The notes under the pieces: model-generated
What the model was told of the DNA's origin: nothing
Seen by the model: only the letters and a program-made list of their open reading frames with translations
Databases searched by the model: none
Made by a program: the position numbers and the translations under genes
Part shown: piece by piece, positions 18,768 through 20,142 of the stretch
Layout of the letters: every line of letters starts with the position of its first letter
Numbering within the stretch: the stretch's first letter is position 1
IMG/VR virus record: IMGVR_UViG_3300031364_000091
Span: 1-20,142 of that record
Source of the DNA: a virus
Length of the DNA stretch: 20,142 nucleotides
Direction: 5' to 3' (one strand)

Positions 18768-19069
18768 GCAGGGTTGAGGAACTGGCCAACAAGATCCTGG
18801 ACTGCGGCTATGAGTGCGAGGCAGGACCGCTCGCGAACAATTCCGATTTCCAGGAGCTCATTGCCACCCTGGCCCAGCGCGACAAGTGGATCGCGGATCT
18901 GGAACTGGACGTGCGTCAGTTCCATGCTGCCTTCAAATCCGCCCGCGCCGAGGTCCCGGAGTGGTGCGAGAAGATGATCCGCGATCTGCGCAGGGGAATA
19001 GCTGTGCACCTGGTTCTGGATGACATACCAAAAGACCAGCTCCGCGCTTGCGGAATCGAGGCGCCATGA
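18758..19069 (+). CDS. Helical hypothetical protein, 103 aa
   Basis: A 103-residue protein starting with three successive GTG codons (18758, 18761, 18764); AGGAGG before 18758 favours the first. It contains ELIATLAQRDKWIADLELDV, probably a coiled coil, and VPEWCEKMIRDLRRGIAVHL. It overlaps both neighbours, by 10 bases and by 4 bases. No family recognised. Confidence 0.65.
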   Translation: MVVSRVEELANKILDCGYECEAGPLANNSDFQELIATLAQRDKWIADLELDVRQFHAAFKSARAEVPEWCEKMIRDLRRGIAVHLVLDDIPKDQLRACGIEAP

Positions 19070-19197
19070 GCATGTGCGAGAAATGCTGGGCTGACGCCGC
19101 TCGCGCCGCAGGGCCAGACGCTGAGTGGTGCCCGGTCTGTTGCCGCAAGACGCTGCACCAGCACACTGGCCAGTGCATGACGCACGCCTGCACGTAG
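19066..19197 (+). CDS. Small Cys-rich protein, 43 aa
   Basis: A 43-residue protein, MSMCEKCWADAARAAGPDAE followed by WCPVCCRKTLHQHTGQCMTHACT. The opening MCEKCWADA is the hallmark of a common short phage protein of unknown function. CxxC plus CPVCC and later His/Cys suggest zinc. ATG 19066 shares ATGA with the previous stop. It is the last gene of the rightward block and ends four bases from the convergent gene. Confidence 0.7.
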   Translation: MSMCEKCWADAARAAGPDAEWCPVCCRKTLHQHTGQCMTHACT

Positions 19198-19201
19198 CCG
19201 C

Positions 19202-19429
19202 TCACCGTACCGACAGTGCGGCACCGAGCTGAGCGGGGCACGTCGTGCAGTCAGTGCGGATTTCTACCCGCGCGGCCTCCAGCTGGTACCACCCAGTGAC
19301 CGCCGCCGCGATGACCGCACCGAGGACACCGAGCACGGCAACCAGGGTCGCATTCCCTGAGCGGCGCAATCCTCGGAGAAACGTCTCGATCGAGAGCAGT
19401 CTGTCTGCGTGGTCATCACAGCGGGACAT
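19202..19429 (-). CDS. One-TM membrane protein, holin candidate
   Basis: A 75-residue protein with one strong TM segment at about 27-48 (NATLVAVLGVLGAVIAAAVT). A charged N-terminus (RCDDHADRLLSIETFLRGLRR) and a CTTC motif in the C-terminal part flank it. It lies nine bases downstream of a cell-wall-hydrolase-like gene, with AGGAG before ATG 19429. Size, topology and neighbour make a holin or spanin-type partner plausible; sequence similarity to a known holin is not claimed. Confidence 0.6.
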   Translation of the reverse strand: MSRCDDHADRLLSIETFLRGLRRSGNATLVAVLGVLGAVIAAAVTGWYQLEAARVEIRTDCTTCPAQLGAALSVR

Positions 19430-19437
19430 GGTGGCTC

Positions 19438-20142
19438 CTAGAGTAGTGGTTGGATGGGATAGAACACGTGCGGGTGCGTTGGAGCGCCCGAGAGTGCCAC
19501 GACTCCCCCTTTGCCGTTCCCGTTCACGAGCTCGAGCGGGTCAGTGCGGACCACGACCGCGTGGTGTTGGTAGGGCTGGTCCACGTAGCACATGTCCCCG
19601 AGTTCAGGAGTGTGCCGCGGCGGGGCCAGGTGCCAGAGGAACCCAGACCGGTTGTACTGGTTCAGCCACTCGAAGTCCCAGGTCCACGAGCACAGTCCGG
19701 CCTCCCGCAGGATCGAGAGGGCAAACGCTCCGCACCAGGACGTGGGATACGGCTTGGCCACTCCACATCGCGCCCAGAAGGTGTCCTCGTCCGAGCGCCC
19801 CAGGTACGACCGCGCCAGCGCCGCGACGTACTGACGGGCCTCGGCTGGGGTCCTGGACTGTGGCGGAGCCGTGACTAGCTCGAGGTCGCCCAGCAGCCGG
19901 TCCACGTCGAGTCCGGTGATGGTACGGCCCACGGAATTGAGCCAGTCGTTGGTCACTACGGCGTAGGCCTCGTAGCAGTAGGTCCTGCGAAACGGCAACG
20001 TGTAGGGCTGGAGCTGTCCCCACGTGACGAGCTGCCCGTCGTGCTCCCGGTCCGGATCCATGCCGAATTCCGCGTCGCACACCGCGTGTCGCCCCCACGA
20101 CGCCGGGGCACCATCTCCCGTGGTCGAGACCAGGTCCCAGAC
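19438..20142 (-). CDS. Two-domain cysteine peptidase/amidase (papain-like half + NlpC/CHAP-type), 5' end outside
   Basis: The reading frame is open to the right edge, so at least 234 residues. The first ~75 visible residues (SWGRHAVCDAEFG, LVTWGQLQPYTLPF, CYEAYAVVTNDWL) follow the C-terminal half of a papain-like phage domain, with His19 as the likely catalytic His. After a linker comes an NlpC/CHAP-type domain: YPTSWCGAFALSILREAGL with Cys137, then ELGDMCYVDQPYQHHAVVV with His193/194, then VNGNGKGGVV. It would cut peptide bonds in peptidoglycan, or process phage proteins. The catalytic Cys of the first domain would lie outside the window. Confidence 0.65.
   Translation of the reverse strand, partial: VWDLVSTTGDGAPASWGRHAVCDAEFGMDPDREHDGQLVTWGQLQPYTLPFRRTYCYEAYAVVTNDWLNSVGRTITGLDVDRLLGDLELVTAPPQSRTPAEARQYVAALARSYLGRSDEDTFWARCGVAKPYPTSWCGAFALSILREAGLCSWTWDFEWLNQYNRSGFLWHLAPPRHTPELGDMCYVDQPYQHHAVVVRTDPLELVNGNGKGGVVALSGAPTHPHVFYPIQPLL

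Noticed and set aside
17764-18792. 342-codon minus-strand ORF across the SNF2 3' end
   Set aside because: Antisense to SNF2 motifs and to three coupled small genes; low-complexity composition.

Overview
The window is a segment of a tailed-phage or prophage genome from a high-GC host. Evidence: a portal protein, a large terminase and a small-terminase-like gene; a DnaB_N/RepA-type helicase, a RuvC-like nuclease, a PD-(D/E)XK nuclease and an SNF2 helicase; two cell-wall-hydrolase candidates; and dozens of tiny genes packed with 4- or 8-base overlaps. GTG starts with good Shine-Dalgarno (SD) sequences are common. No integrase, tRNA, DNA polymerase or CRISPR array was seen. The host cannot be named from the sequence. 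Two -24/-12 (sigma-54-like) promoter matches would fit a proteobacterial or myxobacterial host, but that is inference.

Layout. (1) 1-12535, minus strand: one long gene train. In transcription order it holds an XRE repressor, a 219-aa coiled-coil protein, a RuvC-like nuclease, a lysozyme-like protein, many small proteins, a DUF5131 (Gp37/Gp68) protein, the helicase, a long hairpin, a lipoprotein, zinc-ribbon proteins including a Lar-like one, an RGG-rich micropeptide, a TerS-like protein, TerL, and the start of the portal gene, which runs off the left edge. (2) 12536-12638: divergent control region with a perfect 16-bp palindrome, probably the repressor operator. (3) 12639-14696, plus strand: PD-(D/E)XK nuclease, SSB-like protein, and a paralog of a gene on the opposite arm. 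(4) 14620-16047, minus strand: five small genes whose last member overlaps the plus-strand block tail-to-tail. (5) 16048-16348: a 301-bp divergent intergenic region with two identical inverted -24/-12-like promoters and three palindromes between them. (6) 16349-19197, plus strand: SNF2 helicase with a zinc-finger N-terminus and 7-residue C-terminal repeats, then small genes. (7) 19202-20142, minus strand: a one-TM protein and a two-domain cysteine peptidase/hydrolase that runs off the right edge, probably lysis or wall degradation.

How it fits together. The two divergent control regions split the genome into a repressor-controlled part and a separately switched part. The nuclease, SSB-like protein, RuvC-like enzyme, SNF2 helicase and DnaB/RepA helicase form a plausible replication and recombination set. 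The left end is the start of the packaging and head module. The most unusual features are the sigma-54-like divergent promoter pair with its central palindromes; a duplicated gene in inverted orientation with conserved ends and an exchanged middle; a recurring gene-junction sequence; and two short tandem repeats inside coding sequence.
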